DNA of 64,000 nt from Combretum micranthum (GCA_024138025.1 JAMXBD010000636.1:186001-250000), one strand, 5' to 3'. Numbered from the stretch's first letter, positions 22,401-32,957 are shown. Numbers and translations are program-made. Notes: generated by a model from the letters alone, not told the origin.

Positions 22401-23384
22401 AAAACAAATGGAAATGATCAAAGTTAGGAAACTAGTTTTCTTAAAAGTAAATAGCCATGGAGTCTTACAAATAAAAAGTTTATAAAATTCCTTTTAGTAA
22501 ATATTGTCAAAAGCATGCATACATCAAGCTCATAACATGCCATTCATGATAGGAAGTCATCAATATTGCATGTATAGTTAATCTATATAGTAGGAACATT
22601 ACAAACATTTACAAAACTATTTTTCGGAATTGGAATTTGCTACTGATCAGAATATTTCGTGACCCAAACATTTTCAAAACTTGAAAATAATATTAGAAAT
22701 AGATAGATCTTTCTAAGTAGATAGAAATCGATATATAATTTGCTAAATTCCGAGTTAAAACGACCAAGTTATGGCCGTTTTAAGTTAGAATTCCCACTTA
22801 GGACAAGAATTACGAATTTGATAGTTTGTATGAGGTAGTTTGGATTAGTTAAGTGATGAAATACTTATTAGGGTATTTCTTCCTTTTTAGGTGACCCCGA
22901 AATCTACGATTCCCTACCACCGGATTACATTTACTAAAAGACCGGTGATCCAATGGCCGAGTGAGTTTTCCTCTTATTTTGTTACCTTGCTTGTGCTTGT
23001 AGCTAGTTGCATTAGAATTAGGAAAAGATAAAATTGAAATGAATTGTGATATAATATTGGTTGAACGAATGATAAGTATATCGAGGGGGACTTGTTGTAA
23101 GATCATTGTATGAGTTAGCATAGACTTGAATAGTTTGAAATTCTCTATGATCGCTCTTAACCTACAAAATTAACATGCCATTATTATATGAATAAACTGT
23201 ACATGCATATCACATATTGAGTCACATTGCATAGGCTAATATACCTTTGGTGGGACAAAAGTATATTAGTGGATGGCAAGGGGGCCAATGTTAACATTAA
23301 GGATGCGAAATCGCTTAAGTTAATGGTAGTGGTGTAGGCACTTGAATCAACTACATAAAACAACAAGAGAAAGAGATTGGGATT

Positions 23385-23475
23385 ATGGTTGCATGACTTA
23401 TGGACCACCCCACTCAAGATTGGAATTATGGTTGCATGTCTTATGGACCATCCTAACCCCGAATGGAGGGCGTAA
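23385..23475. repeat. 46-bp direct repeat pair in LTR B
   Basis: ATTATGGTTGCATG-CTTATGGACCA occurs at 23384-23409 and at 23425-23450. Confidence 0.8.
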
Positions 23476-23796
23476 ATCCATTCACATATGGCTACCAGAA
23501 AGTCATATGCTTGTCTGCTCATGTGTTTGTTCATGCAAAGCATATGGATGAATTATAACTTGCTTGTTATGGTACGAAATTAAGGGAACTCTCACTAAGC
23601 TAGTGTAGCTTATACCCCAATAGATGTTTGAATGAACAGGTTGATGGGAGAATGCTATTTGGGAACCGAGATGGTTAGAGCCGAATATAACTTCGGGATT
23701 TCGGCAGGAAGTAGGAATGCTTGAAGATATTAGCTAGTTTTTGTGAAATGATTTGTAATAGATTGTGTAGTGAAATCTTTTGATGAATTGAAATTG

Positions 23797-23866
23797 AAGT
23801 ATAGTGATTTGTATTTGAAGTATAGTGATTTGTATCTGAAGTATAGTGAATTGTATTTCCTTTAAA
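23797..23866. repeat. 24-bp tandem repeat, three copies
   Basis: GAAGTATAGTGATTTGTAT repeated three times with small changes near the 3' end of LTR B. The related fragment at 38197 retains only the last copy. Confidence 0.88.
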
Positions 23867-24038
23867 TTGTTACTTAAGTTGTATCAATATAAAATGTATC
23901 ACTCCGATGTGTCTCCTCTATGTGTTAGACACCTTGTACATAGTATGGAAGCCTTCGCGTGACTGAGGCAATCATTCCTAGGCTTTAATATTGTGTACAG
24001 CGGACTGACACGTTTAGGGTACCCTTCAGGGTATGACA

Positions 24039-24043
24039 GACAT
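24039..24043. repeat. TSD GACAT (right) of solo LTR B
   Basis: Pairs with 18606-18610. Confidence 0.93.
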
Positions 24044-24109
24044 CCTGTATTAGTTTAGGTCGGTAAATGCGGCTAAACAAAATTGAGATTTTAGCTCTAT
24101 TTTTCAATT

Positions 24110-24364
24110 AAATCATATTCCATTTTAAAGGGTGAAATACATGTTTAGAAACCCTAAGAATAAAAATTATCCAAATACAATTGAGATAATTTTAATTACC
24201 AATGTAAAATTGCATATATAATAAGCCTTTTACCTTTTTTCAAACGAATCGCATAAACAAAACGCGATTTAGCAAAAATACTATGGTGTTAAATCACAAT
24301 TGTGGAAATCGATTTAATATATATGTGAATCACATATAAAAAGTGTGATTCACGTTTGCATATA
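24110..24364. mobile_element. left half of a probable fold-back/MITE element split by the copia
   Basis: CAATGTAAAATTGCATATATAATAAG (about 24200-24225) is inverted on the far side of the copia at about 33239-33275. The central segment has several GATTT/AAATC and GTGATTCAC / GTGAATCAC pairings. Outer limits are uncertain. Confidence 0.42.
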
Positions 24365-24369
24365 AGTCA
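24365..24369. repeat. TSD AGTCA (left) of copia element
   Basis: AGTCA here against AGTCG at 33196-33200: four of five bases, consistent with an old insertion and one later mutation. Confidence 0.72.
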
Positions 24370-24872
24370 TGTTGAAAATGTGACCCCAAATCGGATCAAA
24401 GCTGCCAACTCTGATGTATTTTAGCCGGCCTAAATTTGTCTTCGTGTTGGATTTTTTTTGTGGACTTAAGAAGGAGTAGGCTGGCTCTAAGCCGCCAGCC
24501 TACATGTCCTAAGCTGTCGGCCTTTTTGGCTAAGCTGCCCACCATAGTGCCAGCATACATCTAAGCCGCCATCTTTTAGGTTGGCTTTCATGCCAGCCTT
24601 TCTTTTCATCCTAGAACATGTGTGTGTGTGTGTGTGTTGTTTCTAGGGTTTTTTGTGTGAAAGAATAGTATGAGACACGAAATAGTGTTGAGAGCTTTAG
24701 AGAGACTTGATTATAATTGAGTAGCTCTCTCTTAAACTTGTATTCCAACTTCAATTATAGTGGATTTCTCCTCCTCTACCCATGGTTTTTTTCCTGTCAA
24801 GGGTTTTCCATGTAAATTCTTGTGTGTTCTTTATTTTCTTGTTGCTATTATTTTTCGTATTTGTTTCTAACA
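24370..24872 (+). mobile_element. copia 5' LTR (503 bp)
   Basis: TGTTGAAAATGTGACC...GTTTCTAACA. It contains a perfect 10-bp-arm hairpin at 24476-24503 and a short (GT)n at 24620-24637. Divergence from the 3' LTR is obvious by eye (for example GCCGCCAGCC against GTCATCACCC). Confidence 0.93.
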
Positions 24873-24875
24873 AAC

Positions 24876-24890
24876 TGGTATCAGAGCAAG
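24876..24890 (+). other. copia primer binding site (iMet)
   Basis: TGGTATCAGAGCAAG three bases after the LTR end. Confidence 0.92.
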
Positions 24891-24900
24891 GTTCTCTATA

Positions 24901-25244
24901 ATGACAACTGTGAAATACAATATTTTATTGTTGGATCGCAGCACAAGATTTACGTTATGGTAGGTTAAGATGCGAGCGATTCTCGCACAAATGGATTTAG
25001 ATGATGCACTATTAGGATTTGATAAGATGTCTGCATCATGCATACCTAAAGAGAAGTAACGTAAGGATCATAAAGAGAAGTATCTCAGATTCACATGCAT
25101 CTATCAAATTAGATCTTACAGGATGTATTGAAGGAGAAGACTACTACTGCGTTATGGTTAAAGTTGGAACAATTGTGTATGACTAAGAGTCTAACCAGTA
25201 AATTACATTTGAAGCAATGACTATACTCTCATCATTTAATAGAA
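24901..25244 (+). pseudogene. copia gag, N-terminal part
   Basis: ATG at 24901, 11 bases after the PBS. The peptide includes L-L-L-D-R-S-T-R-F-T-L-W, a stop where the family has Q, then VKMRAILAQMDLDDALLGF, the copia gag start (substrate strand plus D-D-A-L-x-G). Further stops and frameshifts follow to the TIR insertion. Gag continues at 26170. Confidence 0.85.
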
Positions 25245-25252
25245 GGTGCGTC
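25245..25252. repeat. 8-bp TSD GGTGCGTC (left)
   Basis: GGTGCGTC at 25245-25252 and 26170-26177; the ninth base outward differs (A/G). Confidence 0.9.
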
Positions 25253-26169
25253 CATGGTTGTCAAACTCGCGAGTCTACTGTACGTTTCTACGAGTTTACG
25301 AGTGATGATGATATTTCGATTCAACTCGCATTCAAAATCGTTTTTTGAGTAAACTCGTAAGTAGAATCGTAGAATCGTGAGTAGAAACGGTAGAATCGGT
25401 GGTAGAATCGGTAGTAGAATCGTAAGTAGAATCGTAGTAAAATCTTAAAGTTGTAATTTTACACTTTTTTTTTTCTATTTGAACTTTAAAAATGCAATCA
25501 ATTTAATATATTTAAATTTAGGGTTTTTGGGGTTGGTTCTTGATATTTATCTTAATCTAACTTAATTTTAGTTTTTTAAATATTTTTTCCTTTTATTTCC
25601 TTTTTTTGTATTTTTTAGAGAGTTATTTTCTTTTAGATTATATACTATGATATATTTTGAACATTTTGAATGAAAATTAAACTAATATATACAGTGCTAT
25701 GTTTTTCCCTTTTTTAATAATTTTCTATCTATAAATATATTTGCCATAAATATAATGATTTTTTGTGTAAATATATAGTGAACATGAAAATATTCATTAC
25801 TACACAAAACAAGCTACTCACACATGATAATTTAAATGATTTGCAATACATCTTAATAATTATAGATTATGAATCATTATTAAATAAAAATAATTATTTT
25901 AATTATAAAATTGCAGTAAATATATTAATGACAGTATGTGGATTATGATTGATAAAACTTAAATTTTGGTTGTACATAATTAATTTAATACTAAATTCTT
26001 TATTTTCATAATTTATTTAAAGTTTTATTATTTCAGTAAGTACATCAATAGTTTTTGTAAGTAAATTTATATTAGTTGTAGAATCTTACGATTCTACGTT
26101 TCGATTTTACGTTCCGATTCTATGGACCCCTTAGCGATTCTAGGTAGAAACTCGAGTTTGACAACTATG
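25253..26169. mobile_element. TIR DNA element (917 bp), hAT- or Mutator-like, non-autonomous
   Basis: Left terminus CATGGTTGTCAAACTCG and right terminus (reverse complement) CATAGTTGTCAAACTCG: 17 bases with one mismatch. Sub-terminal sequence is filled with TAGAATCG / CGATTCTA words on both sides (25330-25440 and 26085-26150). The core is AT-rich without coding potential. The 8-bp TSD favours hAT; a 9-bp Mutator-type TSD with one mutation is not excluded. Confidence 0.88.
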
Positions 26170-26600
26170 GGTGCGTCACTAGAAGATCACTTAACTACTT
26201 TTAAGGAAATTGTTTCTGATTTAAAAACCTTAGAAGTCAAGTACGAGGATGAGGATTTAAGGTTGATTTTGTTGTGTTCTTTGCTTCCCTCCTATTCGAC
26301 CTTCAGAGACACAATTCTGTATAGTCGTGAAACCCTCACCATTGATGAGGTTTATGATGCTTTAAGTTATCATGAAAGAATGAAACAACTTGTGGTTGGA
26401 TCTGAGTCTCAAGCAGAGGGTCTTAATGTTCGTGGAAGGACCCAAGATCGAAATTCTGATGGTAATAACGGGGCAGATCAAAATCTACAAATAGAAATGA
26501 GACCTGCAGGTATTGCAAGAAAAAGGGGTACATTAAGTCAGAGTTTTATAAGCTACAGAACAAAAACAAGAAAGTTACTGAGAGTGAGAAGGAAAATAAA
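26170..26600 (+). pseudogene. copia gag, C-terminal part with zinc knuckle
   Basis: Resumes in gag with ASLEDHLTTFKEIVSDLKTL and DEDLRLILLCSLLPSYSTFR, the copia gag (UBN2-like) signature L-x-x-L-P-x-S-Y. After about 26500 a C-R-Y-C-K-K-K-G-H knuckle is visible only by changing frame (26505-26535). The apparent ATG at 26122 lies in the inserted element and is not the gene start. Confidence 0.85.
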
Positions 26601-27060
26601 ATAGAGAGATCTGGTGAAACTGATGTAGCAGATGCCAATAGTGATGGTGAAATCCTTATTGCTTTTGATGACAATCTTAGAGCGAGTGAGGAATGGATTA
26701 TTGATTCTGGTTGTATGTTTCATATGTGTCCCAATCTAGACTGGTTTTTAACATATGAAACAGTTTCAAAAGGTGCTGTTTTGATGGGCAATAATGCCAC
26801 TTGCAAGGTTGCAGGTATTGGAGCTATAAAAGTTAAGATGTTTGATGGCGTTATCAGGACACTTGGTGATGTGAGACATGTGCCTGATTTAAAAAAAAAA
26901 TCTGATCTCTTTGAGTACGCTTGATTCTAAAAAGGTATAGGTACACCGGTAAAGGTGGAGTTTTAAAGATCAGTAAGGGCTCTCTAGTGGTGATGAAAAG
27001 ATATAAGAAGAATGTTAATCTTTATGTTTTGCAAGGTTCAACTGTTACAGGTGATGCAGC
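26600..27060 (+). pseudogene. copia protease
   Basis: [18 protein letters not shown] is the copia aspartic protease site (family form W-I-L-D-S-G-C-T-x-H-M). V-A-G-I-G and D-V-R-H-V-P-D-L-K follow as expected. An A-run at 26890-26899 causes a frameshift just after D-L-K. Confidence 0.88.
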
Positions 27061-27930
27061 CGTCGCTTCTTCATATGAGTGAAGCCGGTATGGTTGAATT
27101 GTGTCGAAGAGGATTACTTGCTAGGTAAGGCATTAGTAAATTGAAATTTTGTGAACACCGTGTTTTTGGGAAGCAGAAGAGAGTTAGATTCACCAGAGGT
27201 ACTCATAGTATGAAAGGCACACTCGATTATATACACTCAGATCTTTGTAGACCGACTAAGGTGCCTTTTAGAGGAGATGCAAATTATATGTTAACAATTA
27301 TTGATGACTACTCCAGAAAACTTTGGGTGTTCTTCTTGAAACAGAAGAGTGAAGTTTTATGCACGTTTAAGGAGTGGAAGATCATGATTGAAAAACAGAC
27401 TGGGAAACAGGTAAAGCGGCTTCGCACTGACAACAGTTTAGAGTTTTGCTTAAGAGATTTAATGATTTATGCAAGTCGGAAGGAATTATGAGGCATTTGA
27501 CAGTTCTCGGTACTCCACAACGAAATGGTGTGGTAGAACGGATGAATAGAACGATTATGGAGAGAGTCCGTTGTATGCTTTCAAATGTAAAATTGCCAAA
27601 ATCCTTTTGGGCTGAAGCAGCTTCTACAATGTGCTTTATTATAAATCAATCCCCATATGAGGTATGGTCTAGTGCTCCTATTAACTGTTCCAATTTAAAA
27701 GTTTTTGGTTGTCCTACTTATGCTCATGTTGATAATGGAAAACTTGAGCCTAGATCTGTTAAGTGTATATTATTAGGGTATAAGTTTGGTGTGAAAGGGT
27801 ATAAGTTATGGTATCCTGAGTTGAAGAAAGTCATTGTTAGTATAGATGTTATTTTCGATGAAAATTCTATGTTACATGGCTTATCTTTAAGTGCTACATC
27901 TGATAAAGTCTAGCAGAAGTCAGATATGCA
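27061..27930 (+). pseudogene. copia integrase
   Basis: Zinc-binding and catalytic segments are recognisable. D-Y-I-H-S-D-L-C (27220-27245) supplies the first catalytic Asp, and LTIIDDYSRKLWVFFLKQKS and R-L-R-T-D-N-S-L-E-F the second region. After a frameshift near 27440, G-T-P-Q-R-N-G-V-V-E-R-M-N-R-T gives the E of D-D-E. KLPKSFWAEAASTMCFIINQ and VFGCPTYAHVD complete it. A short block normally after S-P is deleted. Confidence 0.9.
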
Positions 27931-28200
27931 GGTGGAAGTTGAAATTAATTCCAATTCTACATCATAACCTACTACTCAGCCTAGATCACAAATACAAGGT
28001 AGTACTGTCTCTACACCACCACCATACCAGCAATATTCTATTGCTAGACAAGCCTAGGAGAGAAATTAGGCTTCTACAGAGATATGCTGAGGCTGATCTA
28101 GTTGCTTATGCATTGAATGTAGCAAAAGAAATTTATTCAAATTTTGAGCCCTTAACTTACACAGAAGTAGTTAGTTGTGATGATTATGGTAAGTAGATAA
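27931..28200 (+). pseudogene. copia integrase-RT linker
   Basis: Stop-rich serine/proline-like spacer; residual N-F-E-P-L-T-Y-x-E-V (28138-28170) is typical of the stretch before the RT. Confidence 0.65.
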
Positions 28201-28837
28201 TTGTTATGTAGGAAGAGATGGAATCCCTTCACAAGAATGGTACATGGGATTTAGTGAAACTTTCTAGGAATAAGAAGACTATTCATTGTAAATGGGTATT
28301 TAAGAAAAAGGAAGGAACATCAAGGGTTGATGAACCTAGATACAAAGCAAGACTCATTACTAAAGGCTACAGTCAAATTCCAGGTGTATACTTTAGTGAT
28401 GTGTTTTCTCCTGTTATGAAGCACAATTGTATTCGATAACAGCCTTCTTACATAGAGAACTTGAGGAAGACATCTATATGCAACAACCTGAGGATTTTGT
28501 GGTTTCAGGAAAGGAGGATCATTTTTGTTTGTTGAAAAAGTCTCTATATGGCCTAAAACGGTCTCCTGGATAGTCGTATAAGAGGTTTGAGTCATTCATG
28601 ACTTCTCATGATTCCATGATAAGCAATTTTGATAGTTGTGTTTACATCAAGAAGTGTAGTGATGGATCTTTTGTTTACTTACTCTTATAAGTTGATGATA
28701 TGGTGACAGCAGCTAAAGATAGAGGAGAGATTAGTAGGGTTAAAACCAAGTTGAGCAGAGAATTTGATATGAAGGACCTGGGAGCAGCAAAGAAGATTCT
28801 TGGAACGTAGATTCTAGGGGATAGAAAAGTTAGAGAG
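28201..28837 (+). pseudogene. copia reverse transcriptase
   Basis: Begins E-E-M-E-S-L-H-K-N-G-T-W-D-L-V and K-W-V-F-K-K-K-E-G, then G-Y-S-Q-I-P-G-V and Y-G-L-K. The catalytic box reads L-L-(stop)-V-D-D-M: the Tyr codon of Y-V-D-D is TAA at 28688-28690. A block that should carry the first catalytic Asp (D-V-K-T-A-F-L) is missing around 28440. Stops also at 28439 and 28573. It cannot encode active RT. Confidence 0.9.
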
Positions 28838-29196
28838 TTGCACCTAAGTGAAAAGGGATATTTTGAGAAAGTTCTTCATAGGTTTGATATGCAGAGTGCT
28901 AAGCCTGTTAGTACTCCTTTAGTAGCCCATTTCAGACTTTCATGTGCCTTGTCTCCACAATCAGATGATGAGATTGACTACATGTTAAAGGTTCCATATT
29001 CTAGTGTAGCGGGATCTCTTATGTATGCTATGGTTTGTACTAGACCAGATTTGTCTTATGCAGTCAGTACAGTTAGCAGATACATGGCAAATCCTGGTAA
29101 AGAACACTGGAGAGCAGTTCAGTGGATTCTTAGATACTTAAGAGGTACTACAGATGTTTGTTTACACTTTGGTAAAACTAGAGATGGAATTATTGG
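28838..29196 (+). pseudogene. copia RT C-terminus / start of RNase H
   Basis: YFEKVLHRFDMQSAKPVSTP, S-L-M-Y-A-M-V-C-T-R-P-D-L and YMANPGKEHWRAVQWILRYL are canonical copia motifs. The frame is cut at I-I-G by solo LTR insertion; RNase H resumes at 31398. Confidence 0.92.
29192..29196. repeat. TSD ATTGG (left)
   Basis: ATTGG here and at 31398-31402. Confidence 0.9.
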
Positions 29197-29284
29197 TGTA
29201 GACACCCCATTTTTACCCATTTAAGGCTTTAATTTATAATAAAAATTAATATTATGTTAAGCCCGCAAATTATTACAAATGTTA

Positions 29285-29445
29285 CAAAAAATTTAAAAAA
29301 AAAAGAAAAGGAAAAAAAAAATATAAAAAGAGAGAGAGAGAGAAGGAAAGGATAAATAAATAAAAGATAAAAAAAAAGAGAGAAAATAAAAAAAGAAAAA
29401 AAAAAGTAAGTAAGAAAAAAGAGAAAAAATATATATATAATAAAT
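29285..29445. repeat. purine-rich low-complexity tract
   Basis: Over 95 percent A+G across most of 160 bp, including (AG)n at 29331-29342, inside the solo LTR. Confidence 0.88.
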
Positions 29446-30579
29446 AATAATAATTTTATAAAAATATTTTGGGCTTGATATAATACTAGTTTTTATTATA
29501 AATTTATTTTGGAATTAATTAAATTAGGTTTATTTATTAAATCTAATATTTTTGAAAGCCTGTTGGTAAAACGTATGCGAAAACACAGAGAAGACCCAAT
29601 ATCTAATCATGCTGGAGGCGAAAGCAATTTTTTTTAACCTAGCGCATGGAATACACGTGCCATGCGTGGCCAATCGCGACGCATGTGTGTCTTCCTCACT
29701 AGTGAAGACTAGTCTTTTGCATGCGATGGCTTGCTTTCAAGACCAATTTTGGCCAAAATTTGCTTCGTTTCTGCCAAATCAACATAGGGATCTAAAAGAG
29801 GACTTGGAATACTACAAATTTGAGTCAAACTTTGGTTTCAAAAAGAATTTTGGTACTAGAATATGAGATTGAAAATTGACGAACATGCATTTATTTTTTC
29901 ACAATTTCCAAGTTCATAAATTCAATTTGTTTGAATCATTTAAGCTTCCAATATCACGAATTAGACTCATTTAAACATGCTCCACACGGTTCCAAGACCA
30001 GCTACACTCGAAAAAGCTCAAATAGTGATCAATCAAGCTTGGAAATTTGCGTGTTTGCATGTTCGTCGAATTCAATGTTTTTTCCACCAAATTTAACCTC
30101 TAACTAGTATAAATAGGGGTCGAATTCACCATTCTCAACATCCACAACTTAAGAAATTACCAAAATCCGCTCGAAATAGCTTGAATCGAAGACTAGAGTT
30201 CTTAAGTCAAATTCGAAAATTTCGAATTCATTAGGATTAGGAGGTTTTCGAGGAAATTCAGTGTTATAGCAAGCTTTAGGAGTTCTTGATCCACTTTTTA
30301 GAAGCTTTGGATCAATCTTAGGAGTAAAATCACCCTTTTCGCGAAGAACCACTATTGGCCGCCACTTTTGAAGCTTCAAACCACCACTTCCGGTCAATCT
30401 CGATCCATACCACTATCATAGGAGTGTTTGACATCCCCAAATCTATCAGTTTCACAAGCTTGGCCATCTCAAACCACTAAAGCTAGTGGTTTTCGAATTT
30501 TTCGACCAAACTCCGGCGTTCCTCTGACGGGTTGCTTCGATCAGACTCCAAAATCCGACCCGACCCGACCCGATCTAGG

Positions 30580-30583
<4 letters not shown>

Positions 30584-30628
<45 letters not shown>
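30584..30628. repeat. (TTA)15 microsatellite
   Basis: Uninterrupted trinucleotide run following GACCCGACCCGACCCGATC. Confidence 0.95.
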
Positions 30629-31397
30629 GTACAAATCATTTTCTCAAAAAAAATTGATAAAAAATAACAAATAGGAAATATGCTTGAAAAAGGTTTTGTC
30701 ACTTAGAAAATATTTTATTTTATTTATACAAATAAATTTAATAGCTTATAAGCTCATATTGAAAAATTTTGGATATTCTAAAAATCTCAAAAATTAAGAA
30801 AATTAAAATGAAAAGAATTCTAATATCTAAAATTAACAAACAAATTAAAATTTTATAAAAAAAAACTACACTTTGTGTGATTTTGATTAGTAGGTACGTA
30901 GGTACCTCCGGGGCAACTTAAAATCTAAAAAAATTATTTTTGCTCCACTATATTTTGTAAATTTCAAATAATTAATTTATTTGTAAATATAGATGATTTC
31001 TTCATTAATTTGTAAATAAAATTGTAAATATGGAAATTCATAAAATTTAATTTATTTGTTGTTTTATTTTTTGAGTATTACAATGATAAATTTTAAATTA
31101 TAATTTTTTAAGTGGTAACCATATGGTTTTAATAGGATAGTCCCCGAATTCAAAATTTCTGATTTATAAAGTTTGGTTTTGAATCAAATTTTTTCGCAAA
31201 CTAGTATTTAGGATCAACTAACCTAGTGGTCCTAACTTATATTTTTTCTCAATTTCGATCGGGTGGGGACTCCAAAATGTTTTTCATAAATTATTATTTT
31301 TTAATTCCTAGTCGATGGTTCGTATTAAACGAGGTTGGGTTTAATACGAATTGGATTAAAAGAAATAAAAGTAGAAACAAAAAATTTAGGCTCGACA

Positions 31398-31792
31398 ATT
31401 GGTTATGTTGATTATGCTTTTGTCGGAGACTTAGATAAACGAAGATCTCTCACAAGGTATGTATTTACCATTGGTGGCTATGCTATTAGTTGGAAAGCCA
31501 CCTTGCAAGCAACTGTTGCTTTATCTACCACAAAAGCTGAGTATATGGCGATTACAGAGGCCTGTAAGGAAGTTATTTGGTTGAAAAGCTTATATGGTGA
31601 GCTCAATGATGAATTGAAGACTATTATAGTTTATTGTGACAGTCAAAGTGCAATTTTTCTCACTAAGGATCAAATATTTCATGAGAAAGCAAAGCACATC
31701 GATGTTCGGTATCATTTTATGCGTAAAGTTGTTGCTTGTGGAGATATTGATGTGAGCAAGGTCAACACTCATGACAATCCAGCTGATATGAT
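31398..31792 (+). pseudogene. copia RNase H, main part
   Basis: Continues directly from 29196. Y-V-D-Y-A-F-V-G-D (first catalytic Asp kept, the usual S-D replaced by Y-A), [29 protein letters not shown] (E of the site), D-S-Q-S-A-I-F-L and the C-terminal H-I-D-V-R-Y-H-F. It is cut at H-D-N-P-A-D-M by the hAT-like MITE. Confidence 0.92.
31785..31792. repeat. 8-bp TSD GATATGAT (left)
   Basis: GATATGAT at 31785-31792 and 32476-32483; one copy is the original pol codons for D-M. Confidence 0.93.
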
Positions 31793-32475
31793 TAGAGGTG
31801 GGCAAGTGGGTTAAACGGGCCAAAATTTGTTGGCCCATTTAACCCACGGGCCAAAATTGCCTGACCCTAACCCAACCCACTTTAGCCCGTGGGTTAAACG
31901 GGCCAGCCCACTTTTTGACCCTTTTAACCCACTTACATATTTTGTGGGTTAAATGGGTCAAGTTGACACATTTAACTTATTTATACTAATTGAATAAGAT
32001 ATATATATATATATATAATAAAAAAGAGAGTTTTATAAGGTTATATATATTAATGATTAATTTTTATTATTTTAATTACTTTTTATATAAAAATAAGTTT
32101 TCTAAAATAACTTATTAGATAATATATTTCATTTAAAACAATAAGAATATATTTTATAAAATTTTATGGTGCATGTACATCAATTTGTCATTCTTTGTTA
32201 TAATTAACACATAAATTTAATTTCAAGTATAAAAAATCTCAAGAATAACCTTCATTAATACATATTTACCCTATAATTATTTATTTTATTTTTATAAAAG
32301 TGAGTTGGTGGGTCAACCCACTTAACCCGCGGGCTAACCCACTTTGGCCTGCGGGTTAAGTGGGTTGGGTAAAATTAACCCACTTTTAAAAGGGCTAAAA
32401 AAAGCTGGCCCTAACCCGCTTTAAAGCGGGTTAAACGGGCTGGCCCGCGGGTCATAGCCCATTTGTCCAACTCTA
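31793..32475. mobile_element. hAT-like MITE (683 bp)
   Basis: Left end TAGAGGTGGGCAAGTGGG and right end (reverse complement) TAGAGTTGGACAAATGGG are 18-base TIRs with three mismatches; the 8-bp TSD is perfect. Sub-terminal arrays of GGGTTAAACGGGC / GCCCGTTTAACCC and AACCCACTT give strong fold-back. The core is AT-rich, with no transposase. Confidence 0.93.
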
Positions 32476-32547
32476 GATATGATGACAAAATCGCTCCCTA
32501 TAGCCAAGTTTAAGCATTGCTTGGACTTGGTTAGTGTTCATTGCTGA
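32476..32547 (+). pseudogene. copia pol C-terminus
   Basis: D-M-M-T-K-S-L-P-I-A-K-F-K-H-C-L-D-L-V then stop TGA at 32545-32547, the normal end of copia pol. Confidence 0.92.
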
Positions 32548-32654
32548 TTATTGCCTTTTAGGGGTTTTGTGGAAGAGGTGGAGAATATTTGATTTTCATG
32601 TTGAAGTTTGGGATTTCTGTTAATTGCTTCTGGATTTTGTGTTAAGTTGGAGAA
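32548..32654 (+). other. copia 3' spacer and polypurine tract
   Basis: Contains GTGGAAGAGGTGGAG (32569-32583) and AAGTTGGAGAA directly against the 3' LTR; the latter is in polypurine-tract position. Confidence 0.6.
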
Positions 32655-32918
32655 TGTTGAAAATGTGACCTAAAATTGGATCAAAGTTGCCAGCTCTGAT
32701 GTATTTTGGCCGGCCTAAATTTGTCTTCATGTTGGATTTTGTTCATGGACTCCAAAAGGAGTAGGACGGCTCTAAGTCATCACCCTACATGTCCTAAGCC
32801 GTCGGCCTTTCTAGTTAAGCCACTGGCCATAGTACCGATGTAAATATAAGCCGCCAACTTTTAGGCTGGCTTTCATGATAGCCTTTCTTTTCATCCTATA
32901 ACATATATATATATATAT

Positions 32919-32957
<39 letters not shown>

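Larger units (their letters stand above)
18611..24038 (+). mobile_element. giant solo LTR B (5428 bp), Ty3/gypsy-type
   Basis: Runs TGTAAGCTC...GGGTATGACA with a perfect TSD and an intact empty site in paralog P copy 1, so both borders are exact. No PBS or coding region is present; it is a solo LTR. It shares with LTRs A, C and E the core GTGAGT...TTGTGCTTGTA (22967-23001) and AGGGCGTAAATCCAT (23467-23481). Its last 196 bp recur as a fragment at 38197-38393. Part of its length comes from an internal tandem array at 20840-22400. CT-rich leader-like sequence lies at 20040-20330. Confidence 0.9.
29197..31397 (+). mobile_element. solo LTR (2201 bp) in copia RNase H
   Basis: TGTAGACACC...GGCTCGACA flanked by perfect 5-bp TSD and by the two halves of copia RNase H, which fixes both ends. 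It contains a purine-rich A/G tract (29285-29430), a non-coding body, and a (TTA)n tract. No coding region or PBS. This is a different LTR family from A-E. The strand is a guess from the conventional TGTAGACACC start. Confidence 0.9.

Noticed and set aside
23184..23551. Overlapping plus/minus ORFs in LTR B
   Set aside because: They span the 46-bp direct repeat and the conserved LTR core; no protein signal.
24876..24890. TGGTATCAGAGC strings (1501, 17267, 24876, 55034) as possible tRNA remnants
   Set aside because: Each sits just inside an LTR end and is the short complement of a tRNA 3' end, not a tRNA gene; no cloverleaf could be seen around them.
30428..30667. ORF with a run of tyrosines
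   Set aside because: The run is the translated (TTA)n microsatellite in a solo LTR.
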